Shown in pieces: positions 6,365-6,919 of a DNA stretch of 6,919 bases; the first letter of the stretch is position 1; each line of letters starts with the position of its first letter. The position numbers and the translations under genes are program-made. This DNA comes from WJMT01 sp964611275 (GTDB taxonomy: Bacteria > Acidobacteriota > Aminicenantia > Aminicenantales > Aminicenantaceae). The stretch covers positions 1 to 6,919 of the forward strand of contig CAZSZS010000128.1 of the NCBI GenBank assembly GCA_964611275.1, given 5' to 3'. The notes under the pieces are model-generated. The model did no database searches. It was given only the letters and a program-made list of their open reading frames with translations, and had not been told where the DNA came from.

Positions 6365-6852
6365 GAAAAATGTTTCCGGCTCAAAAACAATTCGGAAAGA
6401 CCGGCAATAAGATAATAGGGGAGAAGAGTCCCCCATGTAAGCCCGATAATATACCTCAGCCAATCAGATGTCTGCCATAGATGAAACAGATTTCCGGCTG
6501 TATCTATCACTATTGGAGCTGTAAAAGCGAAAAAAAGTCTGTTTCCCGGAACCTTGACTTTCTTGAAACCATTGACAGCAGGAAAAACAATGGTGCCCAG
6601 AAAAAAACCAAAATAGATGCCTAAACACCGGGTACAGACCGCTAAAGGATAACCGAATAGGGTGAAACATCTGGATGGGTTTTGATGGCATATCGGGGCA
6701 AAAATGGAATAAATAAAGGCATAGGCAGAAATACCTGCTCTTTTCAGGTAGGGGGCTAAGAAAATCAAGCTCAGCCATACGAGTGTTCCCGCCAATGTAC
6801 AAACAAATACATTACGAACAATTTTTTTTTCTTCCATCTGAATTTTAATCAT
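6361..6852 (-). CDS. DUF2085 family integral membrane protein
   Basis: This is a predicted inner-membrane protein of a widespread but uncharacterised family. The 163-residue product shows the family signature: APICHQNPSRCFTLFG (52-67, with the CHQ triad at 55-57), then PLAVCTRCLGIYFGFFLG (69-86, with CTRC at 73-76). A later APIVIDTAGNLFHLWQTSDW (112-131) and a GLTWGTLLPYYLI segment (137-149) follow the usual pattern. Hydrophobic segments lie near 12-34, 44-53, 66-92, 105-122 and 133-155. The conserved Cys/His pairs suggest metal or redox chemistry at the membrane, but this is inference. The ATG at 6852 has AGG five bases upstream and overlaps the stop of an upstream partial frame as ATGA. A second in-frame ATG (6837) lacks a ribosome site. 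Length is typical for the family. Confidence 0.9.
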   Translation of the reverse strand: MIKIQMEEKKIVRNVFVCTLAGTLVWLSLIFLAPYLKRAGISAYAFIYSIFAPICHQNPSRCFTLFGYPLAVCTRCLGIYFGFFLGTIVFPAVNGFKKVKVPGNRLFFAFTAPIVIDTAGNLFHLWQTSDWLRYIIGLTWGTLLPYYLIAGLSELFLSRKHFS

Positions 6853-6919
6853 ATGAACCTTTTTTTAATTGTCAAATACTGAAATTCAGGTATGGCCTGT
6901 GCTCCCTTCAGATTTTTAA
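6849..6919 (-). CDS. C-terminal end of an unidentified gene entering from the right edge (partial)
   Basis: On the minus strand one frame is open from the window edge to a TGA at 6851-6849. It gives 22 complete codons ending ...IPEFQYLTIKKRFI. The other two frames on this strand hit stops at once, at the very edge. The TGA overlaps the DUF2085 start codon as ATGA, the classic arrangement of coupled genes in an operon, and the AGG ribosome site of DUF2085 falls inside this frame. Twenty-two open codons alone could be chance, so the overlap is the main support. I do not recognise the product from so short a tail. Confidence 0.45.
   Translation of the reverse strand, partial: KNLKGAQAIPEFQYLTIKKRFI

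Noticed and set aside
6870..6875. Perfect TTGACA on the minus strand as the -35 box for DUF2085
   Set aside because: With a 17-nt spacer the -10 box would fall on the start codon, where no TATAAT-like sequence exists.

Overview
This window looks like an ordinary stretch of chromosome from a Gram-negative (diderm) bacterium with fairly A+T-leaning coding DNA. The type IV pilus ATPase and the periplasmic lytic transglycosylase suggest a two-membrane cell envelope. The exact lineage cannot be fixed by reading alone. The mix of genes would suit an uncultured Acidobacteriota/Aminicenantes-like or deltaproteobacterial-type organism, and this is only a weak inference.

Left part, + strand (1-4813): the 3' end of a branched-chain aminotransferase gene (ilvE) is followed by an 85-nt gap with a good -10 box. 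Next comes a PilT/PilU-family pilus ATPase, then nine bases later a complete alanyl-tRNA synthetase (alaS). A small hairpin and a plausible promoter then precede a secreted lytic transglycosylase with a DUF4124-like C-terminal tail. pilT and alaS lie so close that coupled translation is likely.

Right part, - strand (4833-6919), read right to left: the last 22 codons of an unidentified gene run off the window edge. They overlap by ATGA the start of a DUF2085 membrane protein. A 66-nt gap with a candidate promoter follows, then a small glycine-rich multi-pass membrane protein of unknown function. Its last 20 or so codons overlap the start of a YegS/DgkB-type lipid kinase gene. This set looks like a membrane/lipid operon converging on the transglycosylase gene, with only 19 nt between the two stop codons.

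The + strand genes are mostly housekeeping (amino acid metabolism, tRNA charging), with pilus retraction and wall remodelling added. The - strand genes concern the inner membrane and phospholipid metabolism. I see no tRNA, rRNA, CRISPR array, insertion sequence or phage gene, and no gene-free stretch longer than about 90 nt. I did not find a convincing novel system. The points most worth a second look are the altered retraction motif in the pilus ATPase, the domain order of the transglycosylase, the 62-nt gene overlap, and the unlisted partial gene at the right edge.
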